A DNA stretch of 64,000 bases from Papaver somniferum (GCF_003573695.1 NC_039358.1:98890117-98954116); one strand, 5' to 3'. Positions 24,268 to 35,962 are shown, counted from the first letter of the stretch. Program-made: numbers and translations. Notes: generated by a model not told the origin, from the letters alone.

Positions 24268-25449
24268 GAACATACCATTTAATGTGGGCGACATTTGTTC
24301 ATATGAGTTGTTAAATCTCAGAAGAAAAAAACAGAAAACTCAACACACTGGCGCAAGAACCAAATCCCGGTCCGTTACGGCACGGGTTATATCCTAGTTG
24401 ATGACTAAAAAAAACGGAACTCACCTTATTCTTTAAGTATTTATTTGATCATTTAAAAACCGTGATAGTGGACTTTATCTGTTTATGAAAAAGAAAATAG
24501 AGAACTGATATGTCTGCATTTGTTTTCAATGTCCCTTGCTGCACAGTGTGTCCTTATTTTTATTTTTGAAACAATGTCTCCTTATTTCTGATATACTACT
24601 ATATATATTTTAAATGCATTTGACCTAGCCTCTCGGATTATGGAAATGAGTTTGTTGTTGTAAGCTGATAAGGTACTTGATTAGAAATGAAATACACGTA
24701 TGTATATCTTTGTTGATGAAGTGTCAGGCCTTAATGGCATCCCACCACTGGTGGCTACCTTGGGAAGACTGTTCAGGGAACAATATGGTTTGTTACCGGA
24801 ATAACTCTGACAATTAGATTAAGAATCTAGAAATTTAGATGAAGATTTTGAGTAAGGAAATGTTGATTATTTGTGGCTGAGAATAGCGTAAGTATTATTG
24901 CAAATTTTTATGCATGATTTTAATTATCGTATCTGCTGCATTTGTTTGATTTCGTTGCACTCTATTATTTTTTGAAACTTCCTACTGGGTCGTGGTTTGC
25001 TCACCCCTTTTCCTCTCTTTTCACAGAGAATGAAGAGATACTAGCCGCAAAAAAAACTATTATGCATCACGGGGTTTTGGGTATTGCATTTTGGATTTTA
25101 TCGAGATGTTGGTTTGTTTCAATTTTATAGTTTAGTTTTGTAATTACTATTTTATATTTTCTTTTGTAATTTAAAAAGAAATATTATATTTCGTCTAAAA
25201 TTTTGTTGAGTTCGAATTTAAGATTTTTTTTCTTTTATTTTTTTTTTAAAAAATTGTTTTAGAACGAAAAAATCTGGTCCTACAAAGTGATTGTCCTAAA
25301 ATTTGGGTTTGCTAGCTGGATCGGACCCGACCCAAAAGGTCAAATCCGTATCCGCTGGAAGTCCGAAAATCCGGGCTGTCACAGTTGGTATCAGAACATG
25401 GTTCCGATTTACATGGACTGTACGTGTAGACTTACCAGTTTTTCTAAAG

Positions 25450-27977
25450 TTTTATTTCCAAAAAAAATAATATATTATGTAGGATGATTTCATTTTTTTA
25501 AGTTTTAAGCAATCAAAATAATTTCCAGAGTTTTAATCTTCGTGCTTTCATATGTTTTATTCTTGTTTTATTTATTTTGGGGAATGGGGTAAATAAATAA
25601 AAATACTTAACATAAAATTTTGTGCTAATGAAATTTTCTTTTCGACGTACTTTAACTTTATTGATTTTTGGAATTTGGGACAAATTCCTTTTAACGGGTT
25701 AATAGTGTGAAACCCGTGTCTTTGGATAGCATTTTTCGAACTACTTAATTTTATTGATTTTTGGAATTTGGGACAAATTCCTTTTTAACGGGTTAATAGT
25801 GTGAAACCCGTGTTTTTGGATAGTATTTTTTCGAACCTAAAACCGGTAAAATCCAACCCGTGTAGTGTTGGGTGCGTATTTCTGAATTTGAGTGTTCATA
25901 ACTAAATTTAAGTAATAGATAAAAAAGCTAGCTCTTATCTCTGTGGTGGTTGAGAATAAGGATTCTCTTTTTAATTTGCCATTATGAATTTTATTGGATG
26001 CCCTTTCATAGTTGGAATGTATAATTTTCTTCTTCTTAGACACGTGTGGGAAGAAGAATTAGTCTTCCTCTCTTTTTACAATTATTGCTAGGGTTATTAA
26101 ATATTAGTATATTTTCTAAAAAAAACCTTAAAGTCTATTAATCTAGTCGTCTACCTATTTCTCTTCCCTCTCACTGTTTTTATCTTTTACAATCAAAATA
26201 GAAAGCTTCGTTAATTTTATTTGGAAAACGTGTTATTTCATGGATTATTGGAATCAATATTTTTGAAAAAGCTTTTTCAGGCAGGGTTTCTACGTAATAT
26301 TAAAAACTAAAATGTTTTGGCATGGATTTTGGTTCGAATCATGATTTCTATTTTCTTATATGTATGTTGGAGGGGGTTTTCTCTTTAATACTAAAACCTA
26401 AACTATCTTGGCATTATTTGATTTGGTATAAATGATATATAAATATGTGTGCTAAATCTTCTCTATCGATACATATTTATATTCTGATTCGTTCTTAATA
26501 ATCTTGCAAGCACTGTTTGATAATCGGTATCACTCGGTCAATCTGTCCATTGTTCTTGTTGCTCGGTTAATCATTTCACCGTTTTTTGTTAATCTCATAT
26601 TGAACTACTGGTTTCAAAATCAAGGATTAAAAATGTTTTTATTCCTGTCGTAGCACTACCGTTTTTTTTTATTCAAGTGATTTTTATCTTTTAAAACACC
26701 ATTAAACTACAAAGTCCTCAACTGCCTTTTTATTATTTATTTATGAACTGAAGCTGGCAGTGGCCCCTTTAATATTAGTGTTCCCTTTTCTGTACCAAAA
26801 TTTAAATCAGATGACTTGTCTCGTTTTACGAGATACTTTTGTGTCAGGGACCTATTTCATTCATCCATTATAACTACTCTTGTTTTCATGATTAGTTATG
26901 CCTCGGTTTTAGCGAAGTAACAAAAGTTTAAAATAATTTTCACCTGATTTAACATCGAAGACTAAAAAAGAAAAGGAAACTCACCTTATTCTTTAAGTAT
27001 TTATTTGATCATTTAAAAACCGTGGTAGTGGACTGTATCTGTTTATGAAAAAAAAAATAGAGAACTGATATGTCTGCATTTGTTTTCAATGTCCCTTGCT
27101 GCACAGTGTGTCCTTATTTTTATTTTTGAAACAATGTCTCCTTATTTCTGGTATATTATTATATATATTTTAAATGCATTTGACCTAGCCTCCGGATTAT
27201 GGAAATGAGTTTGTTGTTGTAAGCTGATAAGGTACTTGATTAGAAATGAAATACACGTATATATATCTTTGTTGCTGAAGTGTCGGGCCTTTATGATATC
27301 CCATCACTGGTGGCTATCCTGGGAAGACTGTTCGGGGAACAGTATGGTTTGCTATCGGAATAACTCTGACAATTAGGTTAAGAATCTAGAATTTTAGATT
27401 GAAGATTTTGAGTAAGGAAATGTTGATTATTTGTGGCTGATAATAGTGTAAGGAATATTGCGAGTAAGAAAATGTTGATTATTCGTGGTTGAGAATAGCG
27501 TAAGTATTATTGCAAATTTTTATGCATGATTTTAATTATCGTATCTGCTGCATTTGTTTGATTTCGTTATACTCTATTATTTTTTGAAACTTCCTACTGG
27601 GTTGTGGTTTGCTCACCCCTTTTCCTCTCTTTTCACAGAGAATGAAGAGATACTAGCCGCAAAAGAAACTATTATGCATCACGGGGTTTTGGGTATTGCA
27701 TTTTGGATTTTATCGAGATGTTGGTTTGTTTCAATTTTATACTTTAGATTTGTAATTATTATTTTATATTTCCTTTTGTAATTTGAAAAGAAATATTATA
27801 TTTCGTCTAAAATTTTGTTGAGTTCGAATTTAAGATTATTTTTTTTAAATTGTTTTAGAACGAAAAACTGGTCCTACAAAGTGATTGTCTGGAAATTTGG
27901 GTTTGCTAGCGGGATCGGACCCGACCCAAAAGGTCGAATCCGTATCCGCTGGAAGTCCGAAAATCCGGGTTGTCACA
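25450..27977 (+). repeat. Second LTR copy of the gypsy-like element
   Basis: Lacks the first ~160 bases of LTR, lost together with the internal region. It keeps a middle segment (26171-26950) absent from the first copy. A local ~60-base duplication around GATTATTTGTGGCTGA lies near 27395-27500. Near 27281-27350 and 27640-27749 it has exon-like stretches (NEEILAAKETIMHHGVLG) also present in the first copy at 24718-24795 and 25027-25127. Those belong to the LTR, not to the Helitron. Confidence 0.6.
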
Positions 27978-28977
27978 GTCTTTTCGATCTAACGGTTGAG
28001 AAATATTAGCTTGAATCCAAATCAGGTTTTCATCTAACGGTGAATATTGATTGCTTTGTAACTAAGGCAAAACCCTGATTTGAAGACTATATATATGAGA
28101 CATCTAGCATTTGGCAAAACTAATCCCCATACGTCTGTGTGATACTAGTGCGCTCGCTAGAGTCGATTCTCCTTTAACCTTTGGTTTTCTTCTCTAAAAC
28201 CAGGTTAACGACTTAAAGACTTCATTGGGATTGTGAAGCCAGACCGGTACTACTTTTATCGTAGTTGTGTGATCTGATCTTGCATCTTCTATCGTACGAG
28301 TACAATCTATTGATTGGATTGAGATCGTGAGAGTTCTCCGATAGACAAGATAAAAGAAGTCACAAACATATTCGTCACACTGTTTGTGATTCCTCAACAT
28401 CTGCTTGTGTAGTCAAGAAAGATCGTTGAGAGGTAATTGATTAATCTAGGCTGTTCTTCGGGAATATAAGACCGTATTATCAATTGGTTCCTGTTCACCT
28501 TGATTTCATATCTTAAGACGTAACAAAAACCTAGGGTTTTTTTGTGGGAGACAGATTTATCCTTTGATAGACTTTTCTGTGTGAGACAGACTTGTTTATT
28601 ATCAAGTCTGCGATTTTGGGTTGCAGCAACTCTTAGTTGTGGGTGAGATCAGCTAAGGGAATCAAGTGCACAGTATCCTGTTGCGTTAAAGTTTAATCGA
28701 TTAGAAATCCGACCTTGTGGTTGTTGATTTCATTGATTAACACTTGGACATTGGTCTTTGGTACCGTCCAAGTTATTCCTTGTATTTGATAAAGACTCGC
28801 TATTGTTTTTAGCTTGAGTAAAAATCAAATCAAGAGAGAGATATTAACTCATTGAGATACTTTTATCTAGATTGAGTCTGACTGTCTAGTTGATTCTCTA
28901 GCAAAGTATTTCGGAGTTAGTCCATACAGATTGCTAAGCGGAATATTGGGTGGTGTTATTAGACCCCCACTTTTTCA
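27978..28977 (+). repeat. LTR3 of the compound element, right part
   Basis: Resumes with TTTTCGATCTAACGG and holds the Cassandra-free empty site near 28065 and a TATA region near 28088. About 270 bases are missing near 28682 relative to LTR1. It ends GACCCCCACTTTTTCA, followed by the CAAAT duplication. Confidence 0.8.
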
Positions 28978-29291
28978 CAAATATGCTTCGCAGTTATGTT
29001 TTCAATATGCACGACTTGAAAGATACGTTAGGGAATGAAACAGTTCAAGTCAAATATCACTAACCTCAAGTGGAAGGATGATTGTTGTCGTTGTAGCTCC
29101 TTGCTTCTTCACATCTTCAAGACTTCACAATACTTGTAATGTCTCATATCTTAATACTTTCAAGCTAACCTATACGAAGTTGACTCTAGTACATAATCAA
29201 GCGACTCTTAACATGAGTTTTGATTCACTAAAATATGACAACCAAACTTGACATACCAACGCTTGGTGGGTTCAACTGAGTCATGCTCTAA
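28978..29291 (-). mobile_element. TTAGAGC-family LTR (-), right part of the split LTR
   Basis: Continues the minus-strand LTR of 4507-7029 after the compound insertion. On the minus strand it begins TGTTAGAGCATGACTC, and the next plus-strand bases (ATCTCCCCCTTTGTCA) are a reverse-complemented polypurine tract. This marks the 3' LTR of a minus-strand element whose internal part lies to the right. Confidence 0.7.
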
Positions 29292-30330
29292 CAATCTCCC
29301 CCTTTGTCAATTTTAGTGACAAAACTCTTATATCCTATGGATAAACAAATTACAAGAATTCATTACACATCCGCTTGATTCCCGATTCAATAGCACAGTA
29401 AAACTGCTTACACTCAATCCATGAAAATGTCGATGTTGACATTATAATAACAAAGCTAATACCCCCCCCTAAGGAAGATAGGTAGATATTCAATCCACAT
29501 GTCTTTTTTATACCAATTCATATGACATGTTACTCCCCATTAGTCTGTGCTTTCAATCTTTCGTTAGATAAACGTTCAAGTACCAATGTTCTTTTCCTTA
29601 GCGATACCAATCAATATAAAATCAATGCAGTATCACCTGTTTACTCCATATATTTCTCCCCCTTTTTGTCACAAAAATGACAAAGAAACGAAAAAATAAA
29701 GGACAACACGAAAAGAATCTTACAAATCTCAAAATAGACTTGCAAACCTGTAGAGTTAGGCACGAAGGTTCCACACATCATGTTCTGATAACCAATATCA
29801 AAACCGAAACTACAAGTAGTTTTATTTTGATATGTTATCAAAGAAACAATTGTTCGAAATAATTTTTCCAATTTAGTTTAGCAAACCAAAAAACAACTAA
29901 GCACTTTAGTCCTTTTGCTAAACCGATTGTTCAAAAACAACCGCTTAATTCGATAAGACCAAAATAAAGATAAATTATATTTTTCTCATCAGATTCTAAT
30001 TATCCATAAACTTAGACCTTTCAATTTTAAACAAGACAAGTACTAGGTTAGTTAACTAGCATTTCTTGTTAAGGCATTCGATTAGACTTGAATAACCGAA
30101 ACTTCACTTCGATAAGTCTAACTAAGATCAGAATTAACTTAGTTTCTCTTATCCGGAATCGAATTGGACTAAACAACTCATCCCGTACACCTTTTATTTC
30201 GTTAAGCCATAAAATACAACAACTCAAACATCTATGCGGATTTATCAACTTGCTGCTCAAGCCTTCAAGCACATTCGTTTCCAAACCCATGCAATCATCA
30301 CCGGTTCCATATCATGCGTCTTCTTAATGT
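29292..30330 (-). mobile_element. Decayed internal 3' region of the minus-strand element
   Basis: Contains reverse-complemented GGGGGAG tracts (29292, and again near 29656 with the TTTTTGTCA context seen in other family members) and hairpin-like repeats with GATTAGAC/GTCTAACT pairs. No ORF of the element is recognisable. The right edge and the 5' LTR were not found. Confidence 0.5.
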
Positions 30331-31589
30331 AACAATCAACAATACACATCCATGCATTTTCTCTCTCGACTCAAGTCACGACACCACTTTCCATCTTCTC
30401 TACCGTAATATTAATTAACCAATATCCTCTTCCCTGAAATTCTGGATGTCTTCACCCGATCTTCAAATGCAAAAGCCAGCAACCATCCATTTCAGTGTTT
30501 ACACTCAGCTCAACAAATCACCTACCACTGCCTGCAACCATCTCATCCAGCATAACCCATTCAAGATACCCAATCACGCATCTTCATGCAGAATTCCACG
30601 ACCAACACACGGATCACCACTTCTTCTCTTTATCTTCCTTTACTTCCCAATTTCTAGAAATCAATTGTTGTTGTTGTTGTAGGCAACTAGAGAGACCACC
30701 AACTGCATTTTCTATCTTCTCTCTGTCCAAGCTCTCTATACAGCCCACTTTTATCCCACTGCCATTCTTCCTTGTTTTGTTTTCACGACTCAAAACTCTG
30801 CATCGATTCCCTTTCTGTTTTTTGTCCGCCCAACTCCACTGGGTCCTCTTACCATCAGCCATTACTGCCAGTCAAAAGAGAAGATCCAATAATCTCCATC
30901 TCCAATTCGATCTCAACACCAACCAACATCCATTCTTTTCAAACTCATGCCACCGTCACCATCAAACCGAATGTACAAATCTCCTTTCAGGACTTCCATT
31001 TCGACCCATCACCTTCGCAATAAGCTGCTGCCGTTGTGACTACTTCGATTAGTATCAAACCCCTTTGATCTGTATTCATCCATATAGTCCCCCATCTCAC
31101 TTCAGCCATCGACCCTTTTTCTAATTCTAATGATATGAATTGAAGATGATGCTGGAGACTTCATTTAGGTTTGAGAGTTGTTTCTGGGTGCTTGAGAAAA
31201 CACAACGTAGATTGTGGTTGCAAAGTAGGACACATCTCCCATCTATCTTTGGATCCTAATGCATCTCATGTGGTTGGTAAAGATGAAGACATTTCTTTTA
31301 CCTTGTTAATGTGCTGGCCGTGAAATGTGGCATATTAGCCAAGCAGGTGGCTTTGCGAGTGCCTTTACTCAATTTGGTGGCAAATGCCATTTAGCTCAAA
31401 CTTTAACCGTTTATTTTCCGGATGATCAGAATACGCTTGTACTTTCTGTAAAAGCACTAAAGTAGTGTTGTTAGCCAAAATATCGAGTCCTAACTAATAT
31501 AAATATGGGTATAAAATGTAGCACTTACGTGCTTATCAGTCGCCTATACAGCCGGGCGGGAAGGGTTTTTAGCTTCCACACGCTGAGAT
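30331..31589. other. Unassigned, pyrimidine-rich on the plus strand
   Basis: A 185-codon frame at 30495-31052 is open, but it is Ser/His/Leu/Phe-rich with a poly-Cys run and has an open antisense counterpart (30614-30862), so I do not call a gene. A short open stretch near 31160-31330 (HLSLDPNASHVVGKDED) could be a decayed exon of the gene that follows. Confidence 0.35.
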
Positions 31590-32199
31590 GAACCCTTCTG
31601 TGGATGATTTTCAAATGTGTAATGTTAAATATTCCTTTGAGAAAGACTTTTTTATTGGAGGATCTGGTTCCGACCCATAGAAGACCGCTACCATGGTTTT
31701 GAACTCTGATTTTTAATCTTTTATCTCCTAATAATAATTGGATATTGGAAGCTAAGGATGTCGATAGTGAAGAGGAAAGTTCTGAAGGTGAGGGTACCGA
31801 GGTCCTTGCATCTAAGTCAAACGACACTCAGAACAAAAGGAAGGAAACTATGAAGGAACTAGTTTCGAAAGTTCTAATTTTGTCGGGATGGCTTTAGAGG
31901 ATGAGGAGAATAATACTTATGAGTGGTTGAACCTTCGAGGGTTAATGAACATTCTTTATCCAGCTCCGCTAGTTGAAGGTGATAATGATTCCGATGCCAT
32001 AACCCGAAAACGTATAAAGACTACTCCTTATGATAAGGTGCAGGAGTTATGGCAATGTATCCAAAATGTCCTTGTTCCCATAGACTTTGCCATTCTTACT
32101 CCGACGACCATAGATGAGATGATTGCTATTGCTGATGGTGAAGCATAGTCCTTTCCTCAGCGATACATTCTTGGTGTAAGTATAGTTTGACCTTATTCT
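31590..32199 (+). pseudogene. Decayed coiled-coil gene, 5' exons
   Basis: Open pieces in different frames: MNPSVDDFQMCN near 31590, an acidic stretch DSEEESSEGEGTEV near 31760, then a clean 86-codon frame at 31888-32148 with WLNLRGLMNILYPAPL. Frame changes and stop codons between them show decay. A donor-like GTGTAAGTA follows near 32176. With the right-hand exons this looks like one multi-exon gene, perhaps a plant mobile domain or gag-related coiled-coil protein; the assignment is weak. Confidence 0.4.
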
Positions 32200-32204
32200 G
32201 AGTT

Positions 32205-34503
32205 TGTTATAGCGTTGATCGGTCGAACTCACAAGTGTTGATATCTCAAGCTTGTTGTCAAATTTAGTTTATCAAAACTATATCTTGATTTCTAGTCTAC
32301 ATTTAGTCAAGTCTCGGATTAGGATAAAAGTGTGTAGTTGAGTACCAAACATCACTGCGTTCTACCGTTTGAAGGCGAAGATCAACCGAAACTTTTAGAG
32401 AACTTCATCAATAAAAGGTAAGTGAAGACTGAACCACATATTACTCAAGTTTTCACTTTTCTATCTATGAGACAATGTCGCGTGACTAAATTAGACACTA
32501 CATGCATAATAGAAATTTCGAGTCAAGTTTATCTTGTTAATCGTTCTCGAAATATGCTAATCTTAAAAACATTTGTTCATACTTGATGAATTTGGTTAAG
32601 AATAATTTATTGTTTATGACCTAAATTATGATTCAAGATTTAATCATTTGAAAATAGCCTGGAACAATGATATGTGTCATTGATGTTATTCGGGAATGTT
32701 TCAGAGATATAAAACTAATGTAAATATGGATACAGGACAGTATGCATACCAGTTCACATAATGGGAGAACTGTTATAAGTCCAGGGTTGCAGTACATGTA
32801 CCCAGTACAGGTATCGGTATAGCTATAGTTCGACATCGACTTTTTGGTATGCATACTCGGTATCCATACCATAAAAAGTGTGTTGACTCGTGAACCAGAA
32901 AGGTATGAATCCTAGTATGCAAACCGGAAAAGATCTATTGATTTCTCGCATACCCAGTATGCAAACCGGAAAAGATCTGTGGATTCCTGAACCCGTTTTT
33001 GTCTTAAGAGTATACATACCCGGTACACGTACCATGACAAAAATACTCATGAACAGATATACAGTACCCGTACCAGGTACACGTACTTACCATGTCGAAT
33101 ATTTTCAGATGCACCAACATTATTTCTATGAGATAATCGGCATTTGAAAAACTCTCTAAAAACACTATGTAGACATGTTTGATCACATTTGTGACTCAAG
33201 ATTAAAGTCTTAAAGTGTTATATGAATATGGTTAAGCTTATCGTTCGATTGGTTAGTTTCGGTTAACCTTTCATGAACAAGTCATTGTACACGGTTCGGT
33301 TATGGTTCATCCTAACCAGAGTGTATATACTGTTATGTTAATCTCAAGTCAAGTTTTTCATTTAACGGTGATTATTTATTGCTTGATTCCAAAGCTACCT
33401 TAGCTTAAATCTAAAACAACCTTGATCTAGAAAGTTTATATAACGAGAACCTCAAATAATTGGGATCTTTGAATCCCTGACACTATTCATGCGTGTCCTA
33501 GTTATAAACTAGAGTCTTCCTCTCCTTTAAACCTTTTTAGGTTTAGCGACTAAAAAGACTTCACCTAGGGATTTGGAAAGTCAGGTCCAACTATCTTTAT
33601 CTTGATAGTTCATGTATCCTAATCTTGTTTTGATTGTTGAGCTTTTATCCCCAAAAAAGAAGATAGATTGAAATCACAAAGGTTCTTCGTCTCAAAATTT
33701 ATGATTCCACAAGTCTCTACTTGTGAGGTGAATAATAATCTAGGATTCTCTTCGGGAGTCATAAGACATGATTTTGAGGTTTGCTAGACTTTGTCTATTG
33801 TAATCGATTTCCTACCTCACCTTGATCTTTGATCAGAACGGGAATCACATATAGGCTTATTTGTGGGAGGCATATTGGTTTAAAGTCTTCAATTGAGTTG
33901 AAGAAACTCTTAGGCTGTAAAGGACGTCAGCTAATGGAATCAATTGCGCGGAGTCTTGTGGGATTCAAAAGGCGTAAGGAGCGCGACTGTAACTGAATCG
34001 TTGTGAAAGTAGATTCAGTCTCAACTACATTCCAGTCCAAAGTATTGATAGTAGGCTAGTGTCTGTAGTGGCTTAATAGAGTTTGGTGTTCAAATCTGGA
34101 CTAGGTTCCGGGGTTTTTCTGCATTTGCGGTTTTCTCGTTAAAAAAAAATCTCTGTTGTCTGTGTTATTTCTTTTCCGCATTATATTGTTTATCGTTATA
34201 ATTAAAATATTACAGGTTGTACGTAAATTAATCCAATAGATAAGTCCATCGCAATTGTTGGATACGACTCGATTGATCTTGGATATTGATCTTTGGAATC
34301 TTCCAAGTATTCTCACGGAATAATCAATTTCACGGACTTATCTCTGTTTACATACTGATTGTGAGAGAAATACATATAATCTCTTCATATAAATCCTGAT
34401 TGAGATTCATTAAGTTATAACTCACTGAATTGTATTTGAGTTTAGTCTATTCAGATTGCCTAAGAAAAATTTGGTGGTATATTTTGGTACCCCAGCATTT
34501 TCA
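32205..34503 (+). mobile_element. Solo LTR of the TTAGAGC family, TSD GAGTT
   Basis: Starts TGTTATAGCGTTGATCGG and ends GGTACCCCAGCATTTTCA, 2,299 bases. Perfect GAGTT duplications lie at 32200-32204 and 34504-34508. No PBS or polypurine tract borders it, so LTR-LTR recombination removed the body. Internal landmarks match the family: a TATATAA near 33429 and TTTCTGCATTTGCGG near 34117. Its variable region carries GTATGCAAACCGG and GTACACGTACC repeats (32840-33090). It lies in an intron of the coiled-coil pseudogene. Confidence 0.85.
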
Positions 34504-34556
34504 GAGTTAGCTTTTTATGTTTCTTATCATGGGATTGACTTGTTCCACTTTTGCAG

Positions 34557-34833
34557 TAGGCTCAGAGTCAGCACTGCACACATTTTGTTTACCAATATTT
34601 CCTAGCTAGAGACACAAATATGGATACTAAGCTTTCGTCAATCTGATGCTGAGTTAGTTACTTCCCGAGAAACTATTCATGAGAGAGATTATGAGATCAT
34701 GGAGTTGAAGAAACAGTTGTTGGAGAAGCAGCAAATAGAGAAAGGGAGTGTTGATCTTCGTCGTAAAGTGATTACTCTTAAAAAGTATTTGGAGAGTACT
34801 CTTGTTGAGGCTACTTCAACAAGTGTTGTAAAG
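34557..34833 (+). pseudogene. Decayed coiled-coil gene, middle exon
   Basis: Follows CCACTTTTGCAG. The frame is open from about 34628 as a strong heptad-type helix (MELKKQLLEKQQIEKG; RRKVITLKKYLEST) and ends at AAAG|GTTTGT, a usable donor. The first ~70 bases are closed by stop codons. Confidence 0.45.
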
Positions 34834-34910
34834 GTTTGTATTATTTCTTTGTTTATCTCCTCGTTTTCTTAGTGTTCTTTCTGAACTAGCCCTGTTGTTA
34901 TCAGCAGGGG

Positions 34911-35962
34911 GTTCCAAAGAATTAGATTTTGTACAAAGATAGAGATCCCGTCAGGCCATGCGAATTTGGATGTTAGTAGCCAAAGTTGTGGAGGTGACCG
35001 GAACGTAAAATCTAAAGTTGAGAGCATCAGAGACTAGTGGAAGGTTTTCGTGTTCAGAGGGATATGTTGGTTCAAATAAAAAATACGATGAATGATCTTT
35101 GTAAACAATTTGATGGCGCGTTGAGCTGAACCCGTCAATCTGTCTCTGAGGCTCGTGAGAGAGTAGTTCACCTGGAATCTGAGATAAAAGTTCTAACCAT
35201 AGAACGAGGAGATGCTCGTTCCCATTGGGGTTCCAACTTGAAGCTTACATTCGGTAATTAGATCATGATCATGATGATATTAGGGCCGAAGCTCAAGCCC
35301 GAGTTGAAGCTTTGACTGCTTCTCGTGCCAAGTTGCAAGTATGGTTGAAATGGAGAGAGACCTTGATGTTAATATGCACATGTTTCAGAAAGGGATTGAG
35401 GGAATTAATGACGAAGTCAATCGCCTTTGTCATGAGGATTCGATGAAGTGGGTAGAGTTGGATCAGTGCAAACTCGACCTTAATAATTGCCATATTGATT
35501 ATCAAAAACTTTCCGATGAATATGACTTCATCGATGATGCCTGTGATGCCATTTTAAATGAACTAGAAAAGACTTCGGCCATTGTCGAAGGTAATAGATT
35601 GTCCGTCGTGTGTACTTATTTGTTTTTCTACGTTAATTCATTTTCTCTTTTTTCATAGCTTGAGAGAATACTTGGCCTTGCAAATGAAAAGTTTGAAAAG
35701 ACTCAATCTGAGCTAGTTGAACAGCAAGGGAAGACCAGGTATTTTGAGGGATTGGCTAGCTCACAGGATGTGGGCGTTAAGAAAGCTACTGAAGAAGTGG
35801 AGCGGTTGAAGAAGGAATTGAGGCAGTCTGATATTTATATTTTTAATATTAAGTTTGAAGCTCGACGCCAGATTGCCATCGAAGTCAATAATACCCTTGA
35901 TAAAGTGGAGAAGGATGGGAGCAAAAAAAGATATAACCATTGTCCTATCCCTGAGCGTCCGA
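34911..35962 (+). pseudogene. Decayed coiled-coil gene, 3' exons
   Basis: After a TTATCAGCAG acceptor the reading frame is broken repeatedly (stops near 35128 and 35260, frame shift near 35341). The encoded pieces are nevertheless all helical: EARERVVHLESEIKVL, AEAQARVEALTASRAK, EMERDLDVNMHMFQKG. An intron-like gap at 35589-35659 ends TTTTTTCATAG, then LERILGLANEKFEKTQ and EEVERLKKELRQS continue. The joint as drawn is not in phase. The 3' end is cut by the gypsy LTR beginning near 35963. Confidence 0.45.

Larger units (their letters stand above)
19966..24398 (+). mobile_element. Helitron-like element, 5' end uncertain or deleted
   Basis: The right end has the classic Helitron layout. A GC-rich hairpin (24366-24386, CCCG..CGGG arms) is followed after seven bases by CTAGT (24394-24398) and a T. 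The second LTR copy reads ..ACATCGAAGACTAAAA at this place, giving an A|T target. On the left the match to the second copy stops near 19966, but about 780 bases of that copy (26171-26950) are missing here. The left junction is therefore probably a deletion rather than the native 5' end, although TCTATTATTC at 19962 resembles a Helitron start. No Rep/helicase is seen. Several exon-like fragments lie inside. Confidence 0.5.
19117..25383 (+). repeat. First LTR of the gypsy-like element, with ~120-bp terminal inverted repeats
   Basis: The first ~120 bases (TGTGACAGCCCGGATTTTCG..) recur as a nearly perfect reverse complement at the right end, ~25262-25383. A 98-base direct duplication containing AACGGGTTAATAGTG lies at 19463-19640 and is shared by the second copy. 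The LTR is swollen to 6.3 kb by foreign sequence between ~19966 and 24398. Confidence 0.6.
19117..27977 (+). mobile_element. Gypsy-like LTR element, internal region almost fully deleted
   Basis: Begins TGTGACAGCCCGG and ends CCGGGTTGTCACA. A first LTR (19117-25383) is followed by a PBS-like TGGTATCAGAAC (25386-25397). Only about 65 bases of internal sequence remain before a second, 5'-truncated LTR copy (about 25450-27977). The copies align over 19277-19966 with 25470-26170 and over 24405-25383 with 26956-27977. TGTGAC..GTCACA ends resemble chromovirus (Tekay/Del-type) LTRs. It interrupts LTR3 at a point intact in LTR1 and LTR2, but I see no clean TSD. No gag or pol remains. Confidence 0.65.
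7030..28977 (+). mobile_element. Compound LTR element: LTR-internal-LTR-internal-LTR, TSD CAAAT
   Basis: Three homologous LTRs start TGTTAGAGCATAGCTCGG at 7030, 12617 and 17922. The outer edges are flanked by the same five bases, CAAAT (7025-7029 and 28978-28982), so the whole 22-kb block behaves as one insertion. The first internal domain (9343-12616) keeps the PBS; the second (14828-17921) lacks PBS and 5' gag. Two later insertions inflate the block: a Cassandra LTR in LTR1 and a gypsy-like element in LTR3. No polymerase domain is present in either internal domain. Such arrays usually come from unequal recombination between LTRs. The orientation is opposite to the LTR it interrupts. Confidence 0.85.

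Noticed and set aside
19117..27977. Fold-back or Mutator-type DNA transposon
   Set aside because: Long inverted ends suggested this, but the two copies are direct repeats separated by a PBS-like site, and no 8-10 base TSD is visible. An LTR element explains more.
30495..31052. 185-codon open frame
   Set aside because: Low-complexity Ser/His/Leu/Phe composition with poly-Cys, an overlapping open antisense frame, and no domain. It looks like LTR or leader sequence.
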